In this document: positions 1 through 9,980 of the stretch, piece after piece
Layout: each line of letters opens with the position of its first letter
Position numbering within the stretch: position 1 is the stretch's first letter
NCBI GenBank assembly: GCA_052174455.1
Contig: JBQMRP010000054.1
Span: 1 to 64,000, forward strand
From: Arsenophonus sp052174455
GTDB taxonomy: Bacteria; Pseudomonadota; Gammaproteobacteria; Enterobacterales; Enterobacteriaceae
Direction: 5' to 3'
Length of the DNA: 64,000 bases
The notes under the pieces: model-generated
What the model saw: the letters and a program-made list of their open reading frames with translations, nothing else
Databases searched by the model: none
What the model was told of the DNA's origin: nothing
Translations under genes and position numbers: made by a program

Positions 1-477
1 AGCAGCTCTAATTTAAGTGTTGTAGTTATCTAATAATAGTTTTAACCATTATGATAGCACTTCAATATACCTTTATCTTTCCTGCACTGGTAGTTACTTT
101 TATATGAATATGATTGCGCAACAAGGGTTTATAGTGATTCGAGACTAAAGTCATAATTATTCTTTTTGAAAATCTGATTTACAGTGTAATAATATAATTA
201 TAAATACACAGATATTATAATTTTTTGTATATAAACAAACTAGATAATAAAATAAATAGTAAAGTAATTTACTTTCTATAATCTACAAATAGGCTAGACT
301 AAAATAATTTTTTCTTAAAGTAATAAATTCAACTTAATTAAGTTATTTTTAATTACAATATTTTAACTGTTATTTTATATTATTTCAATAAGTTAAACTT
401 TTAAAGAAAAAAGAATGATAGTAAATATAGTAAATCACTCAAACGAAGTATAGATAAAATAATCTAATGATAAACAT
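1..477. other. AT-rich stretch, nothing recognised
   Basis: No open frame, RNA gene or repeat copy could be recognised here. In related bacteria the DNA upstream of anmK carries slyB, but no trace of it was read. Confidence 0.4.
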
Positions 478-1583
478 AAAAGAAGGTTTATGTATAGGGT
501 CTGATATTAAATACTATACTCAATGGTTTTGATGTTATTTTAGCTGAGATTAATGATAAAAATGTGGTTAAGTTAGGTTCAATTTTCTTTCCATTTAAAA
601 TTAAATTAAAAAATTAAATTTTTATCCATTATATCAAGGTCAAGCGGTAACTTTATCAACTATGGGTGAAATTGATTATCAGCTCAGCTTAATATATGCT
701 GAAGCAATTAATAACTTATTGAAACAGCAATTTTACTGGCTTACTGATATTACTGCGATAGAATGTTTATGGATCAACTTTTTGGAACTAATCTACTGCC
801 AAAACGGCCTTTTATTCTGCAATTATGTGATAATAATAGAATCGTTGTCTTAATCAACATTGCCATAGTAGGAAATTTTCGTCATAGAGATAGGACGAAA
901 AGTAGGAAAAGCGCACCTTTAGTTTCTACTTTCATTATAAGGTATATAGTTATTTTGCTGAAAATCGTACTATTTTAAATAGTAGCTGGTATCCCTAATC
1001 TTAATACTTTATTTGAAAAATTAATAATTAAAGGTTATGGATACTGAGCTAGGAAATGCTCTGTTAGATATCTAGATCAATTAACATTTAAATAAACCTT
1101 ATGATAATAAGGGCGATTGAATGCGTTCAGAACAGGTTATAATGAGTCGCTTTTGATTGAAAAGCTTACTGATCCCTATTTTAAACGGGTAACACTAAAA
1201 GCACTAGTAGAGAATATTTTAATTCTGCTTGGTTACAAAAATATCTGATATCGTACTTAAATTTATGAGAGAAGGATATATAAGCACTTTAGTAGAATTA
1301 ACTATTCGTTCAATCGTTGAATAGGTTTTATTTATGACAAGATATATTTTTATTGGTTTGCGAATGTAGAACTAAAATAGTTATCTTTTAGCAAAATTAA
1401 GTGAATTGTTAACCAATACTGTAATCTTATTAACAGATAAATGGGTTTTGAGCGGTAATAATATGGAAGCTTTAGCTTTTTCTTGATTACCTACTGTACT
1501 TTATTTGGTTTGCCAGGCAATTTTACTCTTTATTATTGGTGGTAATCTAGCAAGTGCTATTAAACGCAATTTATTCGGTTAAT
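478..1583 (+). pseudogene. anmK: anmK remnant (anhydro-N-acetylmuramic acid kinase)
   Basis: Reading across frames recovers almost the whole AnmK protein, which phosphorylates anhydroMurNAc in peptidoglycan recycling. Near 500-560 the frame resembles the LDGVDVVLATI segment. Frame 662 gives GEIDYQLSLIYAEAINNLLK, like the family's GQLDTQLGRLFADAVNALL. Frame 763 gives LQLCDNNRIV and GNFRHRD, like LQIGDNNQIV and GDFRRRD. Around 1190 a KSTSREYFN-like segment follows, and near 1440-1580 the C-terminal region. Multiple stops and frame changes show it is dead. The order anmK-pdxH-tyrS matches enterobacteria, where mliC may also lie between. Confidence 0.85.
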
Positions 1584-1615
1584 GCTGTATAATTTAATAT
1601 TAAGACAGAGGTAAA

Positions 1616-2269
1616 ATGATAGAAAAAATTCAATTGGATATTGCTAATTTAAGACGGGAATATACTCAAGGGGGGTTAAGACGTAAGGATTTAACTGATC
1701 AACCATTGGTTTTATTTGAGCGTTGGTTAAAACAAGCTTATGAAGTAAAATTATCTGACCCAACAGCCATGTGTGTTGCAACGGTAGATAGCGATGGACA
1801 ACCATATCAACGAGTTGTATTACTCAAACATTATGATAAAAATGGACTAGTATTTTATACTAATCTATCTAGTCGTAAAGCACAACATATAGCTTATACC
1901 AATAAGGTAAGTTTACTATTTCCCTGGTATCAGCTAGGGCGTCAGGTCTCCTTTTTGGGTAAAGCAGAAAAACTCTCTACACTTGAGATAATAAAATATT
2001 TTTATAGTCGACCAAAAGATAGTCAAATATCAGCTTGGGTTTCACAACAATCCGAAAAAATTTCAGCTAGAAATCTATTAGAAACTAAATTTTCCGAATT
2101 AAAACAAAAATTTAAAAATTGTAAAATTCCATTACCTAGTTTTTGGGGTGGATATCGTGTCAAATTTAACAGTGTTGAATTTTGGCAAGGTGGCACTAAA
2201 CGGCTGCATGATCGATTTATGTATCAATGGAAAGATGATCATTGGCAAATTGATCGTTTGGCACCATAA
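1616..2269 (+). CDS. pdxH: Pyridoxamine/pyridoxine 5'-phosphate oxidase PdxH
   Basis: PdxH is an FMN-dependent cytosolic oxidase that converts PNP or PMP to pyridoxal 5'-phosphate, the last step of vitamin B6 synthesis and salvage. The 217-aa protein has the usual length (218 in E. coli). It begins with the REYTQGGLRRKDL region, followed by the FMN-binding core RVVLLKHYDKNGLVFYTNLS and SRKAQHI, and ends in the conserved HDRFMYQ...W.IDRLAP tail. The start ATG at 1616 follows an AGAGG ribosome site. It lies between the anmK remnant and tyrS. The neighbouring PL kinase pdxY is dead, so this enzyme probably finishes PLP made by the host or by the de novo route. Confidence 0.97.
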   Translation: MIEKIQLDIANLRREYTQGGLRRKDLTDQPLVLFERWLKQAYEVKLSDPTAMCVATVDSDGQPYQRVVLLKHYDKNGLVFYTNLSSRKAQHIAYTNKVSLLFPWYQLGRQVSFLGKAEKLSTLEIIKYFYSRPKDSQISAWVSQQSEKISARNLLETKFSELKQKFKNCKIPLPSFWGGYRVKFNSVEFWQGGTKRLHDRFMYQWKDDHWQIDRLAP

Positions 2270-2372
2270 ACGGAAAATGATTTTTAACTAGCACTTATTT
2301 GTTTCGTGTTTTTATTCTATTGTACTTTTTATATTATATTTTTGATAATATAAAATATTGATGGAGTCATTG

Positions 2373-3647
2373 ATGTTTCGAAAGAATCTAATTGAGCAAT
2401 TGCAAGAGCGGGGTTTAATAGCTCAGCTGACGGATGAAAAGGCATTAATAGAGAAATTATCCAAAGGATCAGTGGCACTCTATTGTGGATTTGATCCAAC
2501 CGCTGATAGCTTGCACTTAGGACATTTAGTTCCTTTGCTATGTTTAAAGCGTTTTCAACAGATGAAACATCAACCAGTAGCTTTAGTAGGTGGGGCGACA
2601 GGTTTAATTGGCGATCCCAGTTTTAAAGTTACTGAGCGTAAATTAAATGCTAACGAAACGGTACAACAATGGGTAGAAAAAATTCGTCAACAGATTTCCT
2701 TATTTCTTGATTTTGATTGTGGCAAAAATAGCGCAATGGTAGTTAATAACTATGATTGGTTTGCTAAAATGGATGTTTTTACCTTCTTGCGTGATATTGG
2801 CAAACATTTTTCAGTTAATAAAATGATAAATAAAGAGGGGGTTAAACAACGTATTGAGCGTGATGATGTTGGAATCTCTTTTACTGAGTTCTCCTATAAT
2901 TTACTCCAGTCTTATGATTTTGCTAATCTTTGTCACCAATATAATGTTGAATTACAGATAGGCGGCTCTGATCAATGGGGCAATATTACTTCAGGTATTG
3001 ATCTCACTCGTCGTTTATATAAAAAACAAGTTTTCGGTTTGACGGTTCCGCTAATTACTAAATCTGATGGAACTAAATTTGGCAAGACGGAATCGGGAGT
3101 AGTTTGGTTAGATCCGAAAAAAACAAGTCCATATAAGTTTTATCAATTTTGGATTAATACTGCCGATGTGGATGTTTATCGTTTTCTTAAATTTTTTACT
3201 TTTATGCCAATTGAAGAAATTAACGCTTTGCAAAAAAATGATCAAAATAGTAGTAAAGCGCCACTAGCACAGTATATCTTAGCAAAGAAAGTGACCCAGT
3301 TAGTTCATGGCGATGAGGGATTACAGATTGCTAAGCGGATAACAAAAAGCTTATTTTCTAATACAATTTTAGCCTTAACTAAAACAGATTTTACTCAATT
3401 AGCACAAGATGGCATGCCAATGATAAAATTAAATTTAGGGGCAGATTTACAACAGGCACTAGTTGAATCAAAATTGGTTCATTCTCGGAGTCAGGCTAGA
3501 AGGATCATAAATTCAAATGCGATTACGATTAATGGCAAAAAATGTGTTAATCCTGAATATATTTTTACTTCAGAAGATCGCCTATTTGATTGTTATTCTT
3601 TGATCAGGCGTGGTAAAAAATATTACTGTTTAGTTAATTGGCAATAA
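2373..3647 (+). CDS. tyrS: Tyrosyl-tRNA synthetase
   Basis: Class I aminoacyl-tRNA synthetase that charges tRNA-Tyr in the cytosol. From the ATG at 2373 the protein is 424 aa, exactly the E. coli length, and begins MFRKNLIEQLQERG, aligning with MASSNLIKQLQERG. A GGAG site lies 7 bp upstream, so this start is preferred to 2358 or 2361. Visible motifs are YCGFDPTADSLHLGHL (HIGH-type motif), GGATGLIGDPSF, QIGGSDQWGNI, and KFGKT (KMSKS-equivalent). The C-terminal S4-like RNA-binding domain includes RSQARRIINSNAITINGKK. The following pdxY, with which it is normally paired, has decayed. Confidence 0.97.
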   Translation: MFRKNLIEQLQERGLIAQLTDEKALIEKLSKGSVALYCGFDPTADSLHLGHLVPLLCLKRFQQMKHQPVALVGGATGLIGDPSFKVTERKLNANETVQQWVEKIRQQISLFLDFDCGKNSAMVVNNYDWFAKMDVFTFLRDIGKHFSVNKMINKEGVKQRIERDDVGISFTEFSYNLLQSYDFANLCHQYNVELQIGGSDQWGNITSGIDLTRRLYKKQVFGLTVPLITKSDGTKFGKTESGVVWLDPKKTSPYKFYQFWINTADVDVYRFLKFFTFMPIEEINALQKNDQNSSKAPLAQYILAKKVTQLVHGDEGLQIAKRITKSLFSNTILALTKTDFTQLAQDGMPMIKLNLGADLQQALVESKLVHSRSQARRIINSNAITINGKKCVNPEYIFTSEDRLFDCYSLIRRGKKYYCLVNWQ

Positions 3648-3789
3648 ATAAGTACGATAGAAGCATAAATTTAATTCTTATAAAAAAGTTTAAGTAATAT
3701 AATGAATAACTTATTGATGTTAATCATGTTAATTATAAATAATTAATATTTGCTTAGAAATCAATAATTATATGTTAATAAATTATTTT

Positions 3790-4645
3790 TATCAAAAATA
3801 AAATTAATAATATATAGAAGCGTCTATTAATTCAGTCGATATATTGTTTTACTCATCTGAGTAAAAGCACTGTAGCTTTTCCTATAAAATAGATGAGAAT
3901 TAATGTTTAGATTCTAAATGCAGTTCAGTTTTCTAATCATACACAATACTACAATGAACAGGTAGTCTTATAGTGTTTGATTTTTTAATAGATATTTTTA
4001 ATGCTATTTTAATATTTATCATAAAGCATTGTAATGAAGTTATGACGAGTTATATTGCTTATCCTAAACAAGGATAACTATTATTGATATTCTTAAACAA
4101 ATAAAAATAAAGAATCTTTTTTCTTGATATTTTTTTAATTCGATGATGAAGGATAAACTGAAAAAGGCTGTACTTTTTGCTTTAGTGTAGTAACATTTTT
4201 TATGTTATGAGGTTTTACCTATCTAGCATATAATAATGTCTCTAACTTTATTAGAGCAAAATTTTAGTTAGAAAGATAGATAGTAATGTTGAATAAGATC
4301 TATTAGTAATAGGTGAGAAATTATATAAAAATATCAAACTGTTTTGGTAAAACATCTTATCCGTGTAGATAATAATTATGCCGACTATTTTGAATTCTAT
4401 TAATGATTAAATCGTATAACTGATATATTATCGGTCATTAATTGATTTCAGTAAATAATAACCAATGGAATTAGTGATCTTAATAAATAGTAGCGGTTTA
4501 ATGCTCGATAATTTATTAAATGATAATTGCTATATAGTTAATTATATAGTGTAGCGACAGAGGTTTATAAAGTAAACTTAAAGATAAAAGTTACGGAAAA
4601 TATGAATTATAACTGATTTCTGAACAAAAAAAGATTATAAATACT
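3790..4645 (+). pseudogene. pdxY: pdxY remnant (pyridoxal kinase)
   Basis: Translation around 3868-3955 gives FPIK...INV..[14 protein letters not shown], which matches the PdxY segment [24 protein letters not shown]. Further on, fragments resembling IVRQVK...YFCDPVMG (about 4090-4160) and VLVKHL (about 4340) follow in the right order, with stops and shifts between them. The gene lies directly downstream of tyrS on the same strand, as in E. coli. The start is not preserved, so the boundaries are approximate. Confidence 0.8.
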
Positions 4646-4869
4646 ACTTATCATTTTAAATCGATACAACTTAATTAATGATTTTATCATAGTGAATTTC
4701 TCTTCAAGCTAAATAAAATCTAAAGAACAACAAACAAAGTTAATTCTAAAAAAACCTTTAGTTATTTAATCCTTTTGTAAACTTTTATGTTAGCTAATTT
4801 TTCAATACTATTTTAAATAATGAATTAACCAGTTAAATATGTAATAATTTAATTGATTAATAAGATATC

Positions 4870-5852
4870 AACTAATTGCTTATTGATAAATATGATCGCG
4901 CTAATAAGGCTCTATATCTCACCGAATTTTACGTTTTTAATAATTTTAATATCCAGATATATTCTGTCAGATAATATTTAACTAAATATTCTAACTATTC
5001 GTTTATTCACCTAGCAATTATAGTAATTGTTTTATTGCGCAGTATCTATTATTAGTTGATGAACATAGATATCTAATTGATGAGTTTTATAATCATAAAC
5101 TGGAAATAACAGCACTATTTCTGACTAAGATATTTTCATCAAATATCTTAGTGCTGGTAAGGTTGCTTTATAGATTTCAAAAGTATTAACAAACTCATCA
5201 TGCTTTGCACTCTGATCTTAATCAGGTAAATAAAATTCATAATAACCTTGCTTAATACTGGTAATAAAAAGTTTTATACATGTTTAATGAGAATGTAAAT
5301 GACCATTAAAATAACAATGCTCTTTATTTCTAAAGAGTTATTAGCGGGGATTATTTTAATGATGAAACATGACTTCTATTTTTATCCTCGAGCTGCTAAT
5401 AGCATGGTCAGAATATCATTTTCTCCTCATATGAGATACCATAAAAATAATATTGTGCTGTTTTGTTTTTTAATCGTTTAATAATTTGAATATCATGCTA
5501 ATGAGTTCAGTCTAGATTTTATCTATCCTACGTAAAATTAATTCAACTAATATAGCAAAAATTGGATGTGCTACAGCAATGCTTCATTAACATATTTTCT
5601 CGTTATTTGCTCCGTTAATTCAGGAAAACAATAGAGTAAATTAATCTTTGTCTACCTACGTGAATCTGTTGCTAATTTACCAATTAGTTTATCTATTTTT
5701 GTTAGTAACGGATCACGTAACTTAATAGGTAAATAAATATAGCCACTAATAGCAAAACATCACTTCCTACTCCGATATTTAGGATGTAAGTAAATACAAT
5801 TGAAAGTAAGAATATAACTAAGTTTACTATCTGCATCCTGTTCTTTATTCAT
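4870..5852 (-). pseudogene. lpxM: lpxM (msbB) remnant, lipid A myristoyl acyltransferase
   Basis: On the minus strand the broken frames read, from the start near 5852, HPKYRSRK, then KLRDPLLTKIDKLIGKLATDSRR (as in KFRDPILARLGRFAGRLGKSSRR). These are followed by LLYCFPELTEQITRKYV, FYLPD*DQS, EFVNTFEIYKATLPALRYLMK, LLFPVYDYKTHQLDIYV and finally EYIWILKLLKT. All are LpxM segments in the correct order, interrupted by stops. In E. coli lpxM lies just beyond mepM in the same arrangement. Without LpxM, lipid A would lack its last secondary acyl chain. Confidence 0.88.
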
Positions 5853-5986
5853 TAGTGCACTCAAATACGATAAATAAAAAATCTAAAATCTAAAATTATA
5901 TAATAATATTAACTTTATGACTTAAAAAATAATTATAGGAATAAATTTAATATTAATTAATAACCTATCAATTAATAAAAGCAATA

Positions 5987-7342
5987 TTAATTGCTTGCTA
6001 ATTTTAATTTATTATTTTTAACGGATACTAAAAAAAGTTGACGATCTTTACCTGTTAATCCACCTGAGTAAGGTAAATTAGCAGTTAATGGATTTATTGC
6101 TCGATGATTAAACCATAATTCATAATGTAGATGAGAGCCAGTAGTACGTCCAGTGTTACCTGATAACGCAATGCGTTCACCTCTTTTTACTCTCTGGCCT
6201 GGTTTAACTAATAATTTACGTAGATGCATATAACGGGTGCTATACTGACTACCATGGCGAATAGTAATAAAATTACCGGCTGCTCCACTATATTTTGCCA
6301 TAATAACTTCACCATCACCAACCGCTAAGATAGGTGTTCCAACTGGCATAGAAAAATCTACTCCATGATGAGGAGTAGAACGACCTGTTACTGGATTTAC
6401 ACGACGTAAACTAAAAGGAGAAGAGATTCTAAAGGTTTTAGCTGTAGGGTAACGTAAGAAGCCTCGCTCTAAGCCATTAGCTTCACTATCATAATAGTGA
6501 CCATTTTCTGCTCTAAAAGCATAATAATTCTTACCGTTAGTTACTAAGTGAACCCCCAACAAACGACTTTGTTCACTGTGACCATTAAGTATTTCACGAC
6601 TTAACAAGACCGAAAATTTATCGCCAGACTTTAGTTTTCGCAAATCAATCTGTGATTGTAGTGCTTTAGACACTACACGTGCTTCATTATATGTTAAGGT
6701 GGCATTAATCGCGCTAGAGGTAAAATTACCGTTTATTTTACCTTGGATAAATTTATCAGCCCATATGCCTTGACGAATTTGCTTCTCTTCATTAAAAGTA
6801 CTAGAGGTGCCTTGACGGGCATAAACGAGCGTTGTACGCTGCGAAATAATCCATGTTAGTGTCTGTAATTTTCCATCTTTATTCAATTTCCAGCTTAAAA
6901 TTTGCCCTATTTTCAAATTACGTAAAGCTCGATATTGATTAGATAGTGCCGCGATATCGCTTGCATCTAAACCATACTGAATTAAAATACTAGTAAGATT
7001 ATCACCGTTTGAAACAATATGTTCATTGAGTGTATCAGTGTTTTTTTCATTAGTTACCCCTTGATATGGTAATTGTTCGTTGCTATCAGTGATAATATTA
7101 TCAGTATTTGAGTTATTTACTTGACTGATATCAGTTTCATTTTTATTTTTATTACCGAGAACAAAATCCAATTTTATTGGCAACTCTTGAGATGTATTTT
7201 CATTTTTATTATTAGGTTGAATGATAATAGGCTGCCAAATAGCGACAGCCAATGTTGCTACGGTCAATGTGCCTAGCATTATTTTATGCGGTTTAGGAAG
7301 ATTCCCATATACTTGAACGATAGTCTTTGCCATCTGCTGCAC
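5987..7342 (-). CDS. mepM: Murein DD-endopeptidase MepM (YebA)
   Basis: Periplasmic, inner-membrane-anchored M23 metallopeptidase that cuts D-Ala-mDAP cross-links so that new murein can be inserted. The 451-aa protein (440 in E. coli) starts at a GTG with MQQMAKTIVQVYGNLPKPHKIMLG, has one N-terminal membrane segment (about residues 22-38), a LysM-like region (about 105-150), an OapA/Csd3-type middle, and a C-terminal peptidase domain with the zinc-ligand motifs HHGVDF and HLHYELW. An Asn-rich linker around residues 43-95 has drifted from the relatives. It is followed by the lpxM remnant and preceded by znuA on the same strand, the usual enterobacterial order. Confidence 0.95.
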   Translation of the reverse strand: MQQMAKTIVQVYGNLPKPHKIMLGTLTVATLAVAIWQPIIIQPNNKNENTSQELPIKLDFVLGNKNKNETDISQVNNSNTDNIITDSNEQLPYQGVTNEKNTDTLNEHIVSNGDNLTSILIQYGLDASDIAALSNQYRALRNLKIGQILSWKLNKDGKLQTLTWIISQRTTLVYARQGTSSTFNEEKQIRQGIWADKFIQGKINGNFTSSAINATLTYNEARVVSKALQSQIDLRKLKSGDKFSVLLSREILNGHSEQSRLLGVHLVTNGKNYYAFRAENGHYYDSEANGLERGFLRYPTAKTFRISSPFSLRRVNPVTGRSTPHHGVDFSMPVGTPILAVGDGEVIMAKYSGAAGNFITIRHGSQYSTRYMHLRKLLVKPGQRVKRGERIALSGNTGRTTGSHLHYELWFNHRAINPLTANLPYSGGLTGKDRQLFLVSVKNNKLKLASN

Positions 7343-7356
7343 GTATTAAATTCCTT

Positions 7357-8286
7357 CTAATTCTTATCCAGCAGGCAACTCTTAAATTGATTAGATAACG
7401 CTGTTAAAAATTCCACATAACTATCCTTACTTAACTTGATACCGCTTCCTAATGGATCTAATGTTTCCATTCGTACATTGGTACCTTTTATAACAGCTTT
7501 AATTACCGCTGGCTTGAATTGTGATTCAGAAAAAATGCAAACTGCTTTTTTCTGAGTCAACATTGCTCTTATTTGATACAGTCTTTTTGCGCTAGGTTGA
7601 ATGATAGGATTAATAGTAAAATAACCTAATGAGGTTAAATGATAGCGTTTTTCAAAGTAAGCATAGGCATCATGAAAAACAAAATATCCTTTATCTCTAT
7701 CTAATAGTAATAGCATTTTAGCAAGATTTTTATCTGTTTGCGTTAATTTCTCATCGAATTTACGAAGGTTTACGTCTAACTGTTTTTTATATTTAGGATA
7801 TAAAGCGACTAATCGGTGGTAAATAATGTTAGCAACAATATGTGCAATGTCTGGTGACAACCAGATGTGCATATTATACAAATTATGTAAATGATGCTTA
7901 TCATGAGGATTGTCATGAGAATTTTTATTGTTTATTGATGCACTATTATCACTTTTTTTTAATAAATGTGCTTTTATAGTCAAATCTTCGGTTAATGTAA
8001 TCCGTTTGTTAGTAGGTAACTGTGCTAACGATTTCTCTAAAAAAGTTTCTAAACTTAATCCAACCCAAATAAAAAAATCAGAAGTTTTTATTTTTTCTAA
8101 ATCAGAAGGTTTTAAAGCATAATTATGAGGTGAAGCACCATGAGGTAATAATATATGCACATCAGTGATACCATTAGTAATCGCTGCGGCAATAAAACCT
8201 AACGGACGGATTGAAGTAACTACATCAGCATGGATAGTAGGTAAGAAACTGAGTAATAGTCCAGCAAAAATATATTTTTTTTTCAT
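7357..8286 (-). CDS. znuA: Zinc ABC transporter periplasmic binding protein ZnuA
   Basis: Captures Zn2+ in the periplasm and delivers it to ZnuB. From the ATG at 8286 the protein is 309 aa with a signal peptide KKKYIFAGLLLSFLPTIHA, cut before DVVTSIRPLG. Cluster A-I features are visible: the HGASPHNYALKPSD metal-site segment, a His-rich loop (DNPHDKHHLHNLYNMH, about residues 128-143), the second ligand region VFHDAYAYFEKRY, and a late SESQF and TLDPLG. A slightly longer reading from a TTG at 8298 adds four residues and is less likely. It is transcribed away from znuC, sharing a regulatory region with a Zur-like box. Confidence 0.95.
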   Translation of the reverse strand: MKKKYIFAGLLLSFLPTIHADVVTSIRPLGFIAAAITNGITDVHILLPHGASPHNYALKPSDLEKIKTSDFFIWVGLSLETFLEKSLAQLPTNKRITLTEDLTIKAHLLKKSDNSASINNKNSHDNPHDKHHLHNLYNMHIWLSPDIAHIVANIIYHRLVALYPKYKKQLDVNLRKFDEKLTQTDKNLAKMLLLLDRDKGYFVFHDAYAYFEKRYHLTSLGYFTINPIIQPSAKRLYQIRAMLTQKKAVCIFSESQFKPAVIKAVIKGTNVRMETLDPLGSGIKLSKDSYVEFLTALSNQFKSCLLDKN

Positions 8287-8349
8287 AACTTTAAACAATT
8301 TTTTTATTTTTTGTATTCTAAAAGAATAGTTTATATATTTCTAATATTA

Positions 8350-8372
8350 GAAATATTACATTATAATATTTT
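8350..8372. promoter_or_regulatory. Candidate Zur box between znuA and znuC
   Basis: The 23-bp imperfect palindrome GAAATATTACATTATAATATTTT sits in the 111-bp divergent interval. It resembles the enterobacterial Zur operator, commonly given as GAAATGTTATAnTATAACATTTC, at most positions including the outer GAAAT. Its place between the two divergent znu genes is that of the known operator, so repression by zinc-bound Zur is inferred. Confidence 0.7.
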
Positions 8373-8397
8373 AATCATTCTGCCAGAATTATTTAAC

Positions 8398-9159
8398 ATG
8401 CAAACACTATTAAGCTTAAAAAATATTGCTGTTAGTTATGGTTCTCGTCAAATTGTCGAAAATATCTCATTTGATTTACATGCTGGAGAAATATTAACCC
8501 TATTAGGGATAAATGGTGCTGGTAAATCTACGTTAGCTAAAATAATCCTTGGCCTAATTACACCCACTCAAGGAGAAGTAATTTATAAAACTAAATTGCG
8601 CATTGGTTATCTGCCACAAAAATTGTTATTGGATGTAACAATGCCTTTAACAGTTAAACGTTTTATGACATTAAAACCTGGAGTAAAAGCTACTAATATT
8701 ATTCCTGCTTTAATACGTGTCAGTGTCGATCATCTTGTTGAGCAACAAATGCAAAAATTATCAGGTGGAGAAACTCAACGTGTACTACTTGCTCGTGCGC
8801 TACTTAATCAACCAGAATTGCTTGTTTTAGATGAACCTACACAATGCATAGATATCAACGGTCAAATTGCTTTATATAATCTGATTGACAATATTCGCAA
8901 CGAATTAAATTGTGCTGTTTTTATGATCTCACATGATCATCACCTTGTTATGGCAAAAACTGATAAAGTACTTTGTATTAATAAACAAATATGCTGCTCT
9001 GGTCGACCAGAAGATGTGGCTTTAGATCCTAAATTTATTGCTATGTTCGGACAGCGTGGGATAGAGCAGATAAGTATTTATCGTCACCATCATCATAATG
9101 ATCAATGTGATTTAAATAATAATATTGATAATAAACCTATAGAGAGAAATCAATCATGA
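8398..9159 (+). CDS. znuC: Zinc ABC transporter ATPase ZnuC
   Basis: ATP-binding subunit of the ZnuABC zinc importer, on the cytoplasmic face of the inner membrane. From ATG 8398 the protein is 253 aa, close to the 251 aa of E. coli; upstream in-frame codons run back through the Zur-box region and are rejected. Motifs in order: Walker A GINGAGKST, Q-loop YLPQKL, signature LSGGETQRVLLARALL, Walker B LLVLDEP and the H-loop ISHDHH. The C-terminus has the family's His-rich IYRHHHHND tail. It overlaps the znuB start by four bases, so the two are translationally coupled. Confidence 0.97.
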   Translation: MQTLLSLKNIAVSYGSRQIVENISFDLHAGEILTLLGINGAGKSTLAKIILGLITPTQGEVIYKTKLRIGYLPQKLLLDVTMPLTVKRFMTLKPGVKATNIIPALIRVSVDHLVEQQMQKLSGGETQRVLLARALLNQPELLVLDEPTQCIDINGQIALYNLIDNIRNELNCAVFMISHDHHLVMAKTDKVLCINKQICCSGRPEDVALDPKFIAMFGQRGIEQISIYRHHHHNDQCDLNNNIDNKPIERNQS

Positions 9160-9941
9160 TTGAACTATTGCTACCTGCTTGGCTAGCCGGTATGTTGTTA
9201 GGCATTGTTGCAGGACCCTTAGGCTCTTTTATTGTCTGGCGACGTATGTCATATTTTGGTGATACTCTCGCTCATGCTTCATTACTTGGTATTGCTATTG
9301 GTCTATTACTTAATGTTAATTTGTTTTATGCTATGGTTGTTATCACACTTATTCTTGCAATTTTATTAGCTTGGCTAGAAAAACACCAGAAACTAGCTAT
9401 TGATACTCTATTAGGCATAATAGCACATAGTGCCTTATCACTTGGATTAGTAGTAATTAGTTTAATAGACAATATTCGTATGGATTTAATAGCTTATTTA
9501 TTTGGTGATCTATTATCAGTAACCACCGAAGATGTTTTTTTAATTGCGATAGGCGTAGCAATTGTTTGCTCAATTATTGTCTGGCAATGGAGTAATTTAC
9601 TATCAATAACAGTTAATCAGGATTTAGCTTTTGTTGATGGTATAAAAATACAGCAACTTAAAATACTATTAATGCTACTTACTGCCATTACAATAGGTAT
9701 TGCCATGAAATTTGTTGGTGCTTTAATGATTACATCATTATTAATTATTCCTGCGGCTACGGGTAGTCGATTTTCTAAAACACCAGAGCAAATGGCAGTT
9801 TCTGCTATTATTATCAGTATGTTTGCCGTAACAGCTGGACTTACTCTCTCTGCTTATTGCGATACAGCAGCAGGGCCTTCTGTTGTGATCTGTGCAAGCG
9901 TTTTATTTGTATTAAGTTTATTTTTTAAAATAAAAAACTAA
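9156..9941 (+). CDS. znuB: Zinc ABC transporter permease ZnuB
   Basis: Membrane subunit of the zinc importer, 261 aa (the usual length), strongly hydrophobic with about seven to eight predicted transmembrane segments. It has the family signatures PLGSFIVWRRMSYFGDTLAHASLLG near the N-terminus and KFVGALMITSLLIIPAATG near residue 185-200. The ATG overlaps the znuC stop. A perfect AT-rich inverted repeat begins at its stop codon. Confidence 0.96.
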   Translation: MIELLLPAWLAGMLLGIVAGPLGSFIVWRRMSYFGDTLAHASLLGIAIGLLLNVNLFYAMVVITLILAILLAWLEKHQKLAIDTLLGIIAHSALSLGLVVISLIDNIRMDLIAYLFGDLLSVTTEDVFLIAIGVAIVCSIIVWQWSNLLSITVNQDLAFVDGIKIQQLKILLMLLTAITIGIAMKFVGALMITSLLIIPAATGSRFSKTPEQMAVSAIIISMFAVTAGLTLSAYCDTAAGPSVVICASVLFVLSLFFKIKN

Positions 9942-9980
9942 TGTTTTAAATACATTAAAACTAATATTTAAAACATTTAT
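9941..9980 (+). terminator. Inverted repeat after znuB
   Basis: ATGTTTTAAAT (9941-9951) and ATTTAAAACAT (9966-9976) form a perfect 11-bp stem with a 14-base loop right at the znuB stop codon. The stem is AT-only apart from one pair, so it would be a weak terminator. Confidence 0.45.
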
